A stretch of 64,000 bases of DNA from Streptomyces sp. S.PB5 (GCF_030403745.1 NZ_JAQMWP010000005.1:124001-188000), one strand, 5' to 3'. Positions 36,296 to 48,033 are shown, counted from the stretch's first letter. Numbers and translations are program-made. Notes: generated by a model not told the origin, from the sequence alone.

Positions 36296-37168
36296 ATGGC
36301 ACACGCACAGGGCAAGTACGCGGACTTCGAGGGGCTACGTGAACAGGCGGTGGCGCTGCGGCGCCGCGGCTACAGCCTTCGTCAGATCCGGGACGAGCTG
36401 AAGATCTTCAACAACGACATCCTTCAGAGGCTGGTGAAGGGGGAGCCTCCGCCGGAGTGGACGAAACGACCGCGAGCAAAGGACGACCTGCGAGCGAAGG
36501 CCCGGGAACTGCGGCTCCAGGGTTGGACGTACGACCAGATCGAAGCGGAGCTGGGGTGTTCACGGAGCTCGGTTTCGCTTTGGGTGCGGGATCTCCCGAA
36601 GCCTGAGCGAAAGCGGAGCCCCGAGGAAGCAGCAGCCATTGCCAAGCGAGGATGGGAAGAGAAGCTCCGAATCCGCGACGGGGAGCGGCAGCGCACCAAG
36701 GAAGCTGCCGGTCAGGCAATCGGCGAGCTGTCGCCACGAGAGTTGTTCCTACTGGGCGTGGGCCTCTACTGGGCCGAGGGCAGCAAGGACAAGCCGTACG
36801 CCCGCCGAGAGGTCGTCACGTTCGTCAACAGCGACCCCGGCATGGTCGAGGTCTACCTGGCCTGGCTCAACCTCCTCGGAGTAGAGCGCGAGCGCCTCCG
36901 ATTCGCCGTCATGATCCACGAGAACGCGGACGTGGAGGCCGCCGAGCAGTATTGGGCCGACCTCGTCGGCACCGACCGTTCCGCGTTCAATAAGACGACA
37001 CTCAAGAAGCACAACCCCAAGACGGTCCGTAAGAACGTCGGCGACTCCTATCGAGGTTGCTTGGTCATCAAAGTCCTGAAGGGTGCTGACTTGTACCGTC
37101 GCATCGAGGGCTCTTGGTACGGCATAGTGTTGTCCGTGCGAGAAGCCGATCAGTCGAATCGGGCATAG
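36296..37168 (+). CDS. Helix-turn-helix protein with LAGLIDADG-like region
   Basis: 290 residues. ATG 36296 is preferred because GGAGGG lies 7 nt upstream. The N-terminal half carries two HTH-like units: LRRRGYSLRQIRDELKIF, and LRLQGWTYDQIEAELGCSRS, the latter resolvase/sigma-region-4 like. The second half starts ELFLLGVGLYWAEGSKDK and continues with VTFVNSDPGMVEVYLAWLNLLG. This resembles the LAGLIDADG homing-endonuclease/WhiA-type fold; that is inference. Codon choice is visibly less G/C-biased than in its neighbours (AAG, CGA, TTG, AAT occur more), suggesting recent acquisition. It ends 11 bp before tRNA-Gln. Confidence 0.65.
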   Translation: MAHAQGKYADFEGLREQAVALRRRGYSLRQIRDELKIFNNDILQRLVKGEPPPEWTKRPRAKDDLRAKARELRLQGWTYDQIEAELGCSRSSVSLWVRDLPKPERKRSPEEAAAIAKRGWEEKLRIRDGERQRTKEAAGQAIGELSPRELFLLGVGLYWAEGSKDKPYARREVVTFVNSDPGMVEVYLAWLNLLGVERERLRFAVMIHENADVEAAEQYWADLVGTDRSAFNKTTLKKHNPKTVRKNVGDSYRGCLVIKVLKGADLYRRIEGSWYGIVLSVREADQSNRA

Positions 37169-37179
37169 CGCACAATCCA

Positions 37180-37250
37180 TCCCGGATCGTCTAAAGGTAG
37201 GACAAACGGTTTTGGTCCGTTGAATGAGGGTTCGATTCCTTCTCCGGGAG
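37180..37250 (+). tRNA. tRNA-Gln (anticodon TTG)
   Basis: Acceptor TCCCGGA (37180-37186) pairs with TCCGGGA (37243-37249), and G37250 is the discriminator. The D arm is GTCT...GGAC. The anticodon stem AACGG/CCGTT encloses TTTTGGT, giving anticodon TTG. The T arm is GAGGG-TTCGATT-CCTTC. The CCA end is not encoded. A perfect 12-bp hairpin terminator follows at 37262-37291. Confidence 0.95.
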
Positions 37251-37261
37251 CATGACAATTG

Positions 37262-37291
37262 GTGGGCCCTGACAGCACAGTCAGGGCCCAC
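37262..37291 (+). terminator. Terminator after tRNA-Gln
   Basis: GTGGGCCCTGAC (37262-37273), loop AGCACA, GTCAGGGCCCAC (37280-37291). The 12-bp stem is perfect. Confidence 0.85.
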
Positions 37292-37365
37292 TCCCATGTC
37301 CCTCACGAAACGCCCCGGTATCCTGCGGATGTCACCCCACCCCCTTTACAGCCGAAGGGCATCCC

Positions 37366-38814
37366 GTGAGCGCCATTCGCCCGGCAGCCGTCGTCGTTCT
37401 CGCAGCGGGTGAGGGCACCCGTATGAAGTCGGCCACACCCAAGGTCCTGCATGAGATCTGTGGCCGCAGCCTCGTGGGTCATGTGCTCGCCGCCGCGCGG
37501 GAGTTGGACCCGGAGAATCTGGTCGTGGTCGTGGGTCACGCCCGCGAGAAGGTGACCGAGCACCTCGGTCACATCGACCCCGACGTGCGTACCGCGATCC
37601 AGGCCCAGCAGAACGGCACCGGTCACGCCGTGCGCATGGCGCTCGAAGAGCTCGGCGGGGTCGTGGACGGGACCGTCGTCGTCGTGTGCGGTGACACCCC
37701 GCTGCTCACCGGTGAGACGCTCCGCGCGCTCGCCGAGACGCACAGCACCGACGGCAACGCGGTCACGGTTCTCACCGCCGAGGTTCCGGACGCCACCGGT
37801 TACGGCCGTATCGTGCGCGACGGGGTCTCGGGTGCCGTCACCGCGATCGTGGAGCACAAGGACGCCTCCGAGTCGCAGCGTGCCATTCGTGAGATCAACT
37901 CCGGGGTGTTCGCGTTCGACGGTCAGCTGCTGGCCGATGCTCTCGGCAAGGTCCGTACGGACAACTCGCAGGGCGAGGAGTACCTCACGGACGTCCTCGG
38001 CATTCTCCGTGAGGCCGGTCACCGGGTGGGGGCGTCCGTCGCGGGCGACCACCGGGAGATCGCGGGGATCAACAACCGCGTGCAGCTCAGCGAGGCCCGC
38101 CGCATTCTCAACGACCGTCTGCTGACGCGTGCGATGCTCGCCGGTGTCACCGTGATCGACCCGGCCACCACTTGGGTCGATGTCACCGTCACCTTCGAGC
38201 AGGACGCCCTCGTGCACCCGGGTACGCAGTTGCAGGGTGCCACGCACATCGGTGAGGGCGCGGAGGTCGGTCCCAACAGCCGTCTCAGGGACACTGTCGT
38301 GGAGGCCGGGGCCCGGGTCGACAACACCGTCTCCGACGGGGCTCACGTCGGTCCCCACGCCACCGTCGGTCCGTACGCCTACCTTCGGCCCGGCACCCGC
38401 CTCGGCGCGAAGGGCAAGATCGGGACGTATGTCGAGACGAAGAACGCCTCGATCGGTGAGGGCACCAAGGTCCCGCACCTGTCCTACGTCGGTGACGCCA
38501 CCATCGGTGAGTACACCAACATCGGTGCGGCGAGTGTGTTCGTGAACTATGACGGGCAGGACAAGCACCACACGACCGTCGGCTCGCACTGTCGGACGGG
38601 TTCGGACAATATGTTTGTGGCTCCCGTCACGGTCGGGGACGGTGCGTACACCGCCGCCGGGTCCGTGATCACGAAGGATGTGCCGCCCGGTTCGCTGGCC
38701 GTGGCCCGTGGTCAGCAGCGGAATATCGAGGGTTGGGTGGCTCGTAAGCGTCCGGGGAGTGCGGCGGCGAAGGCCGCTGAGACGGCGTCCCGGGAGCCGG
38801 GCGGCGAAAGCTGA
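37366..38814 (+). CDS. glmU: Bifunctional GlmU: GlcN-1-P acetyltransferase / UDP-GlcNAc pyrophosphorylase
   Basis: 482 residues from GTG 37366, with GAAGGG upstream. It makes UDP-GlcNAc for peptidoglycan. The N-terminal nucleotidyltransferase has VVLAAGEGTRMKSATPKVLH, and VCGDTPLL carries the metal-binding Asp. The C-terminal left-handed beta-helix has hexapeptide repeats (IGEGAEVGPNSRL and following). LGAKGKIGTYVETKNASIG and YDGQDKHHT belong to the acetyltransferase active site. The gene is followed by prs, a conserved actinobacterial pairing. Confidence 0.97.
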   Translation: MSAIRPAAVVVLAAGEGTRMKSATPKVLHEICGRSLVGHVLAAARELDPENLVVVVGHAREKVTEHLGHIDPDVRTAIQAQQNGTGHAVRMALEELGGVVDGTVVVVCGDTPLLTGETLRALAETHSTDGNAVTVLTAEVPDATGYGRIVRDGVSGAVTAIVEHKDASESQRAIREINSGVFAFDGQLLADALGKVRTDNSQGEEYLTDVLGILREAGHRVGASVAGDHREIAGINNRVQLSEARRILNDRLLTRAMLAGVTVIDPATTWVDVTVTFEQDALVHPGTQLQGATHIGEGAEVGPNSRLRDTVVEAGARVDNTVSDGAHVGPHATVGPYAYLRPGTRLGAKGKIGTYVETKNASIGEGTKVPHLSYVGDATIGEYTNIGAASVFVNYDGQDKHHTTVGSHCRTGSDNMFVAPVTVGDGAYTAAGSVITKDVPPGSLAVARGQQRNIEGWVARKRPGSAAAKAAETASREPGGES

Positions 38815-38947
38815 CCGGAAACGAGTGCGTCGGACACGGCGTACCGTGATAAGTGCACACCCGCACCCACCAGCTGAGACGGCCCCGTCGCGCCCAGCGG
38901 CGAGGCGTTTCGACAGCCGGCTGAGACACCTCTGAGGAGACAGTGCT

Positions 38948-39928
38948 GTGACCGGGATCAAGACGACCGGCGAGAAGAAGATGATGTTCTTCTCCGGCCG
39001 CGCCCACCCCGAGCTTGCCGAGGAGGTCGCCCAGCAGTTGGGTGTCGGGGTTGTCCCGACGAAGGCCTTCGACTTCGCCAATGGCGAGATCTATGTCCGT
39101 TACCAGGAGTCGGCGCGTGGTGCGGACTGTTTTGTGATCCAGAGCCACACGGCTCCGATCAATCAGTGGATCATGGAGCAGTTGATCATGATCGATGCGC
39201 TGAAGAGGGCTTCGGCGCGGTCGATCACGGTCATCGTGCCGTTCTACGGTTACGCGCGGCAGGACAAGAAGCACCGTGGGCGTGAACCGATCTCGGCGCG
39301 GCTCATCGCGGATCTGATGAAGACGGCCGGTGCGGATCGGATCCTGACGGTCGATCTGCACACGGACCAGATTCAGGGCTTCTTCGACGGTCCGGTCGAT
39401 CATCTGTTCGCTCTGCCGCTGCTTGCGGACTATGTGGGCGACAAGGTGGACCGGGACAAGCTGACGGTGGTGTCGCCTGACGCCGGTCGTGTGCGGGTGG
39501 CGGACCGTTGGTGCGACCGTCTGGGTGCGCCGCTGGCGATCGTGCACAAGCGGCGTGACAAGGACGTCGCGAACCAGGTCACCGTGCATGAGGTGGTCGG
39601 TGAGGTGAAGGGTCGTGTGTGTGTCCTGGTGGACGACATGATCGACACCGGTGGCACGATCTGTGCGGCGGCGGATGCGCTGTTCGCGCATGGTGCGGAG
39701 GATGTCATCGTCACGGCGACGCACGGTGTGCTGTCGGGGCCTGCCGCGGATCGGTTGAAGAACTCGCGGGTGAGTGAGTTCGTGTTCACGAACACGCTGC
39801 CGACGCCGGGTGAGCTGGCGGCGGATCTGGACAAGCTGACGGTGCTGTCGATCGCTCCGACGATCGCGAGTGCGGTGCGTGAGGTGTTCGAGGACGGTTC
39901 GGTGACGAGCCTGTTCGACGAGCAGTGA
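38948..39928 (+). CDS. prs: Ribose-phosphate pyrophosphokinase
   Basis: 326 residues from GTG 38948, with AGGAG 8-9 nt upstream. It makes PRPP from ribose-5-phosphate and ATP for nucleotide, His and Trp synthesis. FFSGRAHPELAEEVA, the flexible ATP loop FYGYARQDKKHRGREPIS, TVDLHTDQIQGFF and the PRPP-binding CVLVDDMIDTGGTI are all intact. It lies 133 bp after glmU and is probably co-transcribed with it. Confidence 0.97.
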   Translation: MTGIKTTGEKKMMFFSGRAHPELAEEVAQQLGVGVVPTKAFDFANGEIYVRYQESARGADCFVIQSHTAPINQWIMEQLIMIDALKRASARSITVIVPFYGYARQDKKHRGREPISARLIADLMKTAGADRILTVDLHTDQIQGFFDGPVDHLFALPLLADYVGDKVDRDKLTVVSPDAGRVRVADRWCDRLGAPLAIVHKRRDKDVANQVTVHEVVGEVKGRVCVLVDDMIDTGGTICAAADALFAHGAEDVIVTATHGVLSGPAADRLKNSRVSEFVFTNTLPTPGELAADLDKLTVLSIAPTIASAVREVFEDGSVTSLFDEQ

Positions 39929-40003
39929 GCTTGCTGCGCTTGAGGCAGAACGCTTCTGCATGATCGCCTGCGTCCGGCGGGCGCTGATGATCGATTTTTC
40001 TGT

Positions 40004-40051
40004 GGCCTCCTTCGCCGAGTAAGCTGCTCAGGTTGCTCGGCGAGGGAGGCC
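40004..40051 (+). terminator. Long hairpin between prs and rplY
   Basis: GGCCTCCTTCGCCGAG (40004-40019) pairs with CTCGGCGAGGGAGGCC (40036-40051) at 15 of 16 positions, with a 16-nt loop. ATTTTTC precedes it but no T-run follows. TAAGCT in the loop (40020-40025) also looks like a -10 box. It may end the prs transcript, or part of it may lie in the rplY leader. Confidence 0.55.
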
Positions 40052-40161
40052 GTACCTGTTCACGCGGGTGCCGGCGCTCCGTTATCGACGCGCTCTTCGT
40101 AGCAGGCCGTTCGTGGCCGGGTGACCCTGTCCGTTTCTCACCCATACGAGGAGTGATCCGT

Positions 40162-40755
40162 ATGTCCGAGGTAAAGATCTCCGCCGAGACCCGCAGCGAG
40201 TTCGGCAAGGGTGCCGCCCGCCGTATCCGTCGTGACTCCAAGGTTCCCGGTGTGCTGTACGGCCACGGTTCGGACCCGATCCACCTGACCCTCCCGGGCC
40301 ACGACCTGCTGCTCGCGCTGCGTACGCCGAACGTCCTGATCTCCCTGGACATCGACGGCAAGGCCAACGAGCTGGCGATCCCGAAGTCGGTTCAGCGTGA
40401 CCCGATCAAGGGCTTCCTGGAGCACGTCGACCTGCTGCTGGTCAAGCGTGGCGAGAAGGTCACGGTCGAGGTCCCGGTGCACACCGAGGGCGAGCTGGCC
40501 GCGGGCGGCAACCTGCTGGAGCACGTGCTGAACGCGCTGCCGGTCGAGGCCGAGGCGACCCACATCCCCGAGGCCGTCACGGTCTCCATCGAGGGCCTGG
40601 AGGCCGGTGCCTCCGTCCTCGCCAAGGACATCACGCTCCCGGCCGGCACCACGCTGGCCGTCGAGGAGGACGCTGTCGTCCTGCAGGTCCTGGCCGCGCA
40701 GGCCGAGGAGAGCAGCGAGGAGTCGGGCGCGGGCGACGAGGCCGCCGAGGCCTGA
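40162..40755 (+). CDS. rplY: 50S ribosomal protein L25 (general stress protein Ctc)
   Basis: 197 residues from ATG 40162, with GAGGAG 8-9 nt upstream. The N-terminal L25 domain begins [21 protein letters not shown] and contains VPGVLYGHG. The C-terminal TL5-type beta domain (about 95-180) has VPVHTEGE and [15 protein letters not shown]. It binds 5S rRNA in the ribosome. The acidic Glu/Ala-rich tail is usual. It is followed by pth, the common rplY-pth order. Confidence 0.96.
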   Translation: MSEVKISAETRSEFGKGAARRIRRDSKVPGVLYGHGSDPIHLTLPGHDLLLALRTPNVLISLDIDGKANELAIPKSVQRDPIKGFLEHVDLLLVKRGEKVTVEVPVHTEGELAAGGNLLEHVLNALPVEAEATHIPEAVTVSIEGLEAGASVLAKDITLPAGTTLAVEEDAVVLQVLAAQAEESSEESGAGDEAAEA

Positions 40756-40834
40756 GCCTGAAGCTCTGCAAGAATTCGTCGGCCGCTGCTTCCGTACGGG
40801 AGCGGCGGCCGACGCGTATCGAGGAGACATGGAC

Positions 40835-41446
40835 GTGACCACCGCTGCGGGCGCCGCCCCCGCCAACGCCCCCTGGCTGATCGTCGGCCTCGGCAACCCC
40901 GGACCGGAGTACGCGGCCAACCGGCACAACGTCGGTTTCATGGTGGCCGATCTGCTGGCGGAGCGGATCGGGGGGAGGTTCAAGCGGGCCGGGAAGGCGC
41001 AGGCGCAGGTCGTGGAGGGGCGGATCGGTCCGCCGGGGCCGTTGAACCGCCGGGTGATCCTGGCCAAGCCGATGTCGTACATGAATCTGTCGGGCGGGCC
41101 GGTCAATGCGCTCAAGGATTTCTACAAGGTGCCCGTCGCGCATGTCGTGGCGGTCCATGACGAGTTGGACATCGATTACGGCACGTTGCGGCTGAAGCTG
41201 GGCGGTGGGGACAACGGGCACAACGGGCTGAAGTCGATGACGAAGGCTTTCGGTGCCGAGTATCACCGGGTGCGGTTCGGGATCGGGCGGCCGCCGGGGC
41301 GGATGCAGGTCGCGGACTTCGTGCTGAAGGATTTCTCCTCCGCGGAGCGCAAGGAGCTGGACTACTTCGTGGACCGGGCGGCGGACGCGGTGGAGTGTCT
41401 GGTGATCGAGGGGCTTGAGCGGGCGCAGAGTACGTACAACTCCTGA
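40835..41446 (+). CDS. pth: Peptidyl-tRNA hydrolase
   Basis: 203 residues from GTG 40835. GAGGAG lies 8 nt upstream of that GTG but only 2 nt from the alternative ATG at 40829. It recycles peptidyl-tRNA released from stalled ribosomes. Catalytic residues are present: N21 in [12 protein letters not shown]31 in NRHNVGF and D109 in [20 protein letters not shown] and [12 protein letters not shown] are further family signatures. It lies 79 bp after rplY. Confidence 0.96.
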   Translation: MTTAAGAAPANAPWLIVGLGNPGPEYAANRHNVGFMVADLLAERIGGRFKRAGKAQAQVVEGRIGPPGPLNRRVILAKPMSYMNLSGGPVNALKDFYKVPVAHVVAVHDELDIDYGTLRLKLGGGDNGHNGLKSMTKAFGAEYHRVRFGIGRPPGRMQVADFVLKDFSSAERKELDYFVDRAADAVECLVIEGLERAQSTYNS

Positions 41447-41510
41447 CTTGTCGGGGTGCGGAGACGGCCGAGGTTGACGCGCTGTCCGGGCATGGCCAAT
41501 GATCCCGGCC

Positions 41511-42014
41511 ATGCCTGCCACAGCCGCCAAGTCCCGTCAGGCCGCTCGCCCCGCCTCGGTCGCCGCGCTCCGGTTCGGTCGGCTCGCGGCGATGGGCGCG
41601 GTCGCGGTGCTGATCCTGATCGCGGGGGTGTGGGCGTCGTGGGGCACCGCGCAGCACGTGATGCTGACGAAGGGCCGGGAGAGCGGCACGATCGAGGTGA
41701 CGCGGTGCGGGGAGGACACGTGCACCGGTCCTTATACGCCGATCTCCGAGGGGTCCAAGGCGCGTGCCGAGGTGGTCATCGAGAAGACGGTTGCGGTGCG
41801 CAAGGGTGAGACGTACACCGTCGTCGTGAAGCCGAGCAGTGATGACGTGGTGCGGTCCGGGCCGTCCGGGGTTCTGTACTCGTGGGTTCCGTTCGGTGGT
41901 GCGCTGTTGCTGGCGTCGGTGGTGGTCGCGGGTGGATTGGGGCGTGCGCGGGGCGCGTGGCTCATGGCGGGGGCGGGTGTCGTGCTGCTGACCGCCGCTT
42001 TCGTGACCATCTGA
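41511..42014 (+). CDS. Membrane protein of unknown function
   Basis: 167 residues from ATG 41511, chosen because TTGACG (41474-41479), 18 nt, and AATGAT (41498-41503) place transcription start at this ATG; ATG 41499 is the alternative. It has one helix near the N-terminus (MGAVAVLILIAGVWASW) and two near the C-terminus. Between them is an extracytoplasmic loop with RCGEDTCTGPYTP, whose Cys pair could form a disulfide. No named family is recognised. Confidence 0.7.
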   Translation: MPATAAKSRQAARPASVAALRFGRLAAMGAVAVLILIAGVWASWGTAQHVMLTKGRESGTIEVTRCGEDTCTGPYTPISEGSKARAEVVIEKTVAVRKGETYTVVVKPSSDDVVRSGPSGVLYSWVPFGGALLLASVVVAGGLGRARGAWLMAGAGVVLLTAAFVTI

Positions 42015-42149
42015 GGACTTTCGGGGTTCTCCACAACTGTGGAGAACCCAAGCGTTGCCTGTTTGTGATTGACCTTGGGTCAGGTGTGGCTGGAAGCTGA
42101 GCCGCCCCCTCCACATCTTCCCTGTCACATCTCGAAGATGGACTGCCCC

Positions 42150-42833
42150 ATGCGTACCCTCACCCGCGCCGGCGCCCTGTCCGCCGTCGCCGTGGCCGCG
42201 CTGCTCGCGGCCCCCTCCGCCCACGCCACTCCTATTGCCGCAGGCCACGGCGACAACGGCACCGTGAAGGTCCACGACGCCACCACCGGCGAGGAGTTGC
42301 GGCGCAACGAGCCGCACGTCTGCACGTTCTATCTGGACGCCTTCGGCTTCGACTCCGTCCAGGAGGTCGACTGGCACATCGAGGCCTGGGCCCCGACGGC
42401 CGACGTCAAGGGCGAGACGGTGAAGTCCGGCGAGATCACCCTCGACGCCGAGGGCCACGGCCGGACCGAGGACCTGTCGCTGCCGGACGGCCACTACAAG
42501 CTGTTCTGGAACTTCGAGGGCGAGAACGGCTCCGCCAAGCACAAGGTGTTCTGGACGGACTGCGAGGACTCCGACGACGGCGGCAAGCCCGGTGAGACGC
42601 CGTCCTCGTCCGTGGCTCCGTCGGCCTCGGCGTCCGAGTCGGCGCCCGCCGGTGAGTCCTCGGAGCCTTCCGCGTCCTCGTCGCCGTCCGCCCAGGGCGG
42701 TGCCGGCGGCGACAGCGAGGGCGGCGACCTCGCCGAGACCGGCAACGGCGCTCCGGTGGGCCTGCTGAGCGGCGCTGCGGCGGCGCTGGTGGCCGCGGGT
42801 GGCTACCTGGTGTTCCGGCGCCGTAGGGCATAA
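42150..42833 (+). CDS. Cell-wall-anchored protein with LAETG sortase motif
   Basis: About 227 residues from ATG 42150; ATG 42138 is an alternative. The signal peptide is MRTLTRAGALSAVAVAALLA ending near AHA. A beta-rich domain contains HVCTFYLDAFGF and DGHYKLFWNFEG. A Ser/Ala/Pro-rich stalk then leads to LAETG, a hydrophobic helix and RRRRA. This is a complete cell-wall sorting signal of the LAxTG type, recognised in Streptomyces by class E sortases. No sortase gene is in the window. Confidence 0.85.
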   Translation: MRTLTRAGALSAVAVAALLAAPSAHATPIAAGHGDNGTVKVHDATTGEELRRNEPHVCTFYLDAFGFDSVQEVDWHIEAWAPTADVKGETVKSGEITLDAEGHGRTEDLSLPDGHYKLFWNFEGENGSAKHKVFWTDCEDSDDGGKPGETPSSSVAPSASASESAPAGESSEPSASSSPSAQGGAGGDSEGGDLAETGNGAPVGLLSGAAAALVAAGGYLVFRRRRA

Positions 42834-42865
42834 GCGCCGTAAGGCATAAGCCCGTAAGGCATGAG
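42819..42865. repeat. 16-bp tandem repeat covering a stop codon
   Basis: CGCCGTAGGGCATAAG (42819-42834), CGCCGTAAGGCATAAG (42835-42850) and CCCGTAAGGCATGAG (42851-42865). The first unit encodes the last residues and stop of the LAETG protein. Confidence 0.85.
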
Positions 42866-42874
42866 CACTGGATA

Positions 42875-42913
42875 CGGCGGTGCCCCCGAGGTTCGGCCTC
42901 GGGGGCACCGCCG
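42875..42913. terminator. Bidirectional terminator between the surface protein gene and ppc
   Basis: CGGCGGTGCCCCCGAGG (42875-42891) and CCTCGGGGGCACCGCCG (42897-42913) form a perfect 17-bp stem with loop TTCGG. It sits between two convergent genes. Confidence 0.9.
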
Positions 42914-42929
42914 TTTGCGCGTAGGGGCG

Positions 42930-45680
<2,751 letters not shown>

Positions 45681-45877
45681 AGGTGCGGCTCCTTGCAGTG
45701 TTGAAGCTCGTCCGGGAGGGAACCCGTAGGCCGTCTCGCGCGGCGGGTGCCGCATACGGGCCGGACATCCGGGAAGAAATGAGAGCGGACCGCGCTGTCC
45801 GAACGACTCCAGGATAGGTGTCCGTGCGCAGGCGCAGACTTTTGGGCTCTTGCCGTCGCGGGACGCGCTGCCATACT

Positions 45878-45904
45878 TACGATGCCGTAGGTTACGGACC
45901 CGTA
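45878..45904 (+). promoter_or_regulatory. Four phased half-sites upstream of the desaturase gene
   Basis: TACGA (45878-45882), CCGTA (45885-45889), TACGG (45893-45897) and CCGTA (45900-45904) alternate in orientation, forming three overlapping inverted repeats. This suits cooperative binding of TetR dimers. The likely ligand-responsive repressor is encoded directly downstream of the desaturase gene. Confidence 0.65.
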
Positions 45905-45985
45905 GGGAAGCACCGCTCGACTCCCGCTCGGCTCCTGTGACCAGGCCCTTGTCACAAAACCCTCGAACCCCACAGGGGACGCCCC

Positions 45986-46996
45986 ATGACCGCAAGCTCC
46001 GATGTGATCGAAGACGCCCCGAAGCCGTCCGACGATTCCCCGCTGCCGTCCGCCACCCTGGGCGGCGAGCAGAAGCGCTCGCTGGAGCAGATCACCCTTC
46101 TGCTCTTCATCATCGTTCCCTTCCTCGCGGTGCTCGCGGCGGTGCCGCTGGCGTGGGGCTGGGGAGTGAGCTGGCTGGACCTCGGTCTGCTCGTCTTCAT
46201 GTACTTCCTCGGCTGCCACGGCATCACGATCGGTTTCCACCGCTACTTCACGCATGGTTCGTTCAAGGCCAAGCGCCCGTTGCGGATCGCGCTGGCGATC
46301 GCGGGGTCGATGGCGGTGGAGGGGCCGCTGGTGCGGTGGGTCGCCGACCATCGCAAGCACCACAAGTTCTCGGACGCGGAGGGCGACCCGCACTCCCCGT
46401 GGCGGTTCGGTGAGACGATCCCGGCGCTGATGAAGGGCCTGTGGTGGGCGCACATCGGCTGGATGTTCGACGAGGAGCAGACGCCGCAGGACAAGTACGC
46501 GCCGGATCTGATCAAGGACCCGGCGATCCGCCGGATCTCCCGGGGCTTCATCTTCTGGGCGATGCTGTCCCTGGCCGTCCCTCCGCTGGTCGGCGGTCTG
46601 GTGACGATGTCGTGGTGGGGCGCGTTCACGGCGTTCCTGTGGGGTTCGCTGGTCCGGGTCTGTCTGCTGCACCACGTGACGTGGTCGATCAACTCGATCT
46701 GCCACGCGGTGGGCAAGCGGCCGTTCAAGTCGCGGGACCGTTCGGGCAATGTGTGGTGGCTGGCGGTGCTGTCCTGCGGTGAGTCGTGGCACAACCTGCA
46801 CCACGCCGACCCGACCTCGGCGCGGCACGGTGTGATGCGCGGTCAGATCGACTCCTCGGCGCGGCTGATCCGCTGGTTCGAGGCGCTGGGGTGGGCGTAC
46901 GACGTGCGCTGGCCGTCACGCTCACGTATCGATTCACGCCGTAACACCGGCGAAGACGGCTCCCGACGCCGGACGGAGCCCGCGAAGGCGGCATGA
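45986..46996 (+). CDS. Acyl-CoA/fatty-acid desaturase (delta-9 type)
   Basis: 336 residues. The three His boxes of membrane di-iron desaturases are present: HRYFTH, HRKHH and HNLHH. Four transmembrane segments are visible. It introduces a double bond into acyl chains for membrane-fluidity control. A GGGGAC site precedes the ATG. Its stop overlaps the start of the TetR gene by four bases, so the pair is an autoregulated operon controlled through the half-sites at 45878-45904. Confidence 0.94.
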   Translation: MTASSDVIEDAPKPSDDSPLPSATLGGEQKRSLEQITLLLFIIVPFLAVLAAVPLAWGWGVSWLDLGLLVFMYFLGCHGITIGFHRYFTHGSFKAKRPLRIALAIAGSMAVEGPLVRWVADHRKHHKFSDAEGDPHSPWRFGETIPALMKGLWWAHIGWMFDEEQTPQDKYAPDLIKDPAIRRISRGFIFWAMLSLAVPPLVGGLVTMSWWGAFTAFLWGSLVRVCLLHHVTWSINSICHAVGKRPFKSRDRSGNVWWLAVLSCGESWHNLHHADPTSARHGVMRGQIDSSARLIRWFEALGWAYDVRWPSRSRIDSRRNTGEDGSRRRTEPAKAA

Positions 46997-47670
46997 TTGA
47001 CGCCGTGGCGACCGACTCAAGCAGCACCGAGAGCAATGAGAAGCCGCGGCGCGCGCGTCGCACCCGGATGACGGGGGCCCAGCGTCGGGAGCAGCTGCTC
47101 GAGATCGGTCGCGCCCTCTTCGCCGCCAAGGGTTTCGAGGCCACGTCGGTGGAGGAGATCGCGGCGAAGGCCGGGGTGTCCAAGCCGGTGGTGTACGAGC
47201 ACTTCGGCGGCAAGGAGGGCCTGTACGCGGTGGTGGTGGACCGCGAGATGCGGCGACTCCTTGACATGGTGACCGGCTCGCTGACCGCGGGTCATCCGCG
47301 TGAGCTGCTGGAGCAGGCGGCGTTCGCGCTGCTGGACTTCATCGAGGAGTACACGGACGGCTTCCGCATCCTGGTCCGTGACTCCCCCATCCCGCAGTCG
47401 ACCGGGTCCTTCGCCTCGCTGATCTCCGAGATCGCGACGCAGGTGGAGGACATCCTGGGCCGCGAGTTCAAGCTCCGCGGCTTCGACCCCAAGCTGGCTC
47501 CGCTGTACGCCCAGGCCCTGGTCGGCATGGTCGCGCTGACCGGGCAGTGGTGGCTGGACGTCCGCCGGCCGAAGAAGGCGGAGGTCGCGGCCCATCTGGT
47601 GAACCTGGCGTGGCACGGCCTGGACGGCATGGAGCAGAAGCCGCGGCTGATCGGGCATCGCCGGAGCTGA
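46993..47670 (+). CDS. TetR-family regulator of the desaturase operon
   Basis: 225 residues. The HTH is ATSVEEIAAKAGVSKPVVYEH followed by FGGKEGLY. The preceding RRTRMTGAQRREQLLEIG is typical of TetR proteins linked to lipid genes. Translation is coupled to the desaturase gene (ATGA overlap). It probably senses an acyl-CoA or fatty acid and represses its own operon. The ligand is inferred from context only. Confidence 0.93.
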   Translation: MIDAVATDSSSTESNEKPRRARRTRMTGAQRREQLLEIGRALFAAKGFEATSVEEIAAKAGVSKPVVYEHFGGKEGLYAVVVDREMRRLLDMVTGSLTAGHPRELLEQAAFALLDFIEEYTDGFRILVRDSPIPQSTGSFASLISEIATQVEDILGREFKLRGFDPKLAPLYAQALVGMVALTGQWWLDVRRPKKAEVAAHLVNLAWHGLDGMEQKPRLIGHRRS

Positions 47671-47800
47671 GCGCTCCGCTGGGCGTGCGGCGAGGGGTTG
47701 TCGGTGCGCTGCGGGGCTGTGGTGGCCGGTCGCGCCCACGCGGCGGGGCCGCACATCTGGCGGCGCCCGAAGTCGGTCGCCGCCTGAGGCGGTCACGGGT

Positions 47801-47876
47801 CGAAGACAGTCAGCGTTCGAAGACGGTCACCGCTTGAAGACGGTCACCCTTGAAGACGGTCACCGCTTGAAGACGT
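47801..47876. repeat. 16-18-bp tandem repeat running into the CsbD gene
   Basis: GAAGACGGTCACCGCTT-type units are repeated about five times with one- or two-base changes. The last unit (GAAGACGTCC) encodes part of the C-terminus of the CsbD-like protein on the minus strand. Confidence 0.85.
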
Positions 47877-48033
47877 CCTTCGCCTTCTCCTTCGCCTGAC
47901 GTGCGTCGCCCTTCATCTGTTCGGCCCGGCCCTCGGCGGTCATCCGCTCGTTGCCGACGGCACGGCCCATGGCCTCCTTGCCCTTGCCCTTCATCTGTTC
48001 CTTCTTGGCCTTGGCCTTCTGTTCCTTCGTCAC
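47860..48033 (-). CDS. CsbD-like stress protein
   Basis: 57 residues from GTG 48033, which has GGGAG 8 nt upstream; GTG 48042 is an alternative. The Lys/Glu/Ala-rich sequence EQMKGKGKEAMGRAVGN and AEGRAEQMKGDARQAKEKAKD is diagnostic for CsbD. Relatives are induced by general stress; their mechanism is unknown. A tandem repeat extends into its 3' end. Confidence 0.88.
   Translation of the reverse strand: MTKEQKAKAKKEQMKGKGKEAMGRAVGNERMTAEGRAEQMKGDARQAKEKAKDVFKR

Noticed and set aside
37180..37300. Attachment site for an integrative element at tRNA-Gln
   Set aside because: No integrase gene and no direct repeat of the tRNA 3' end were found in the window.
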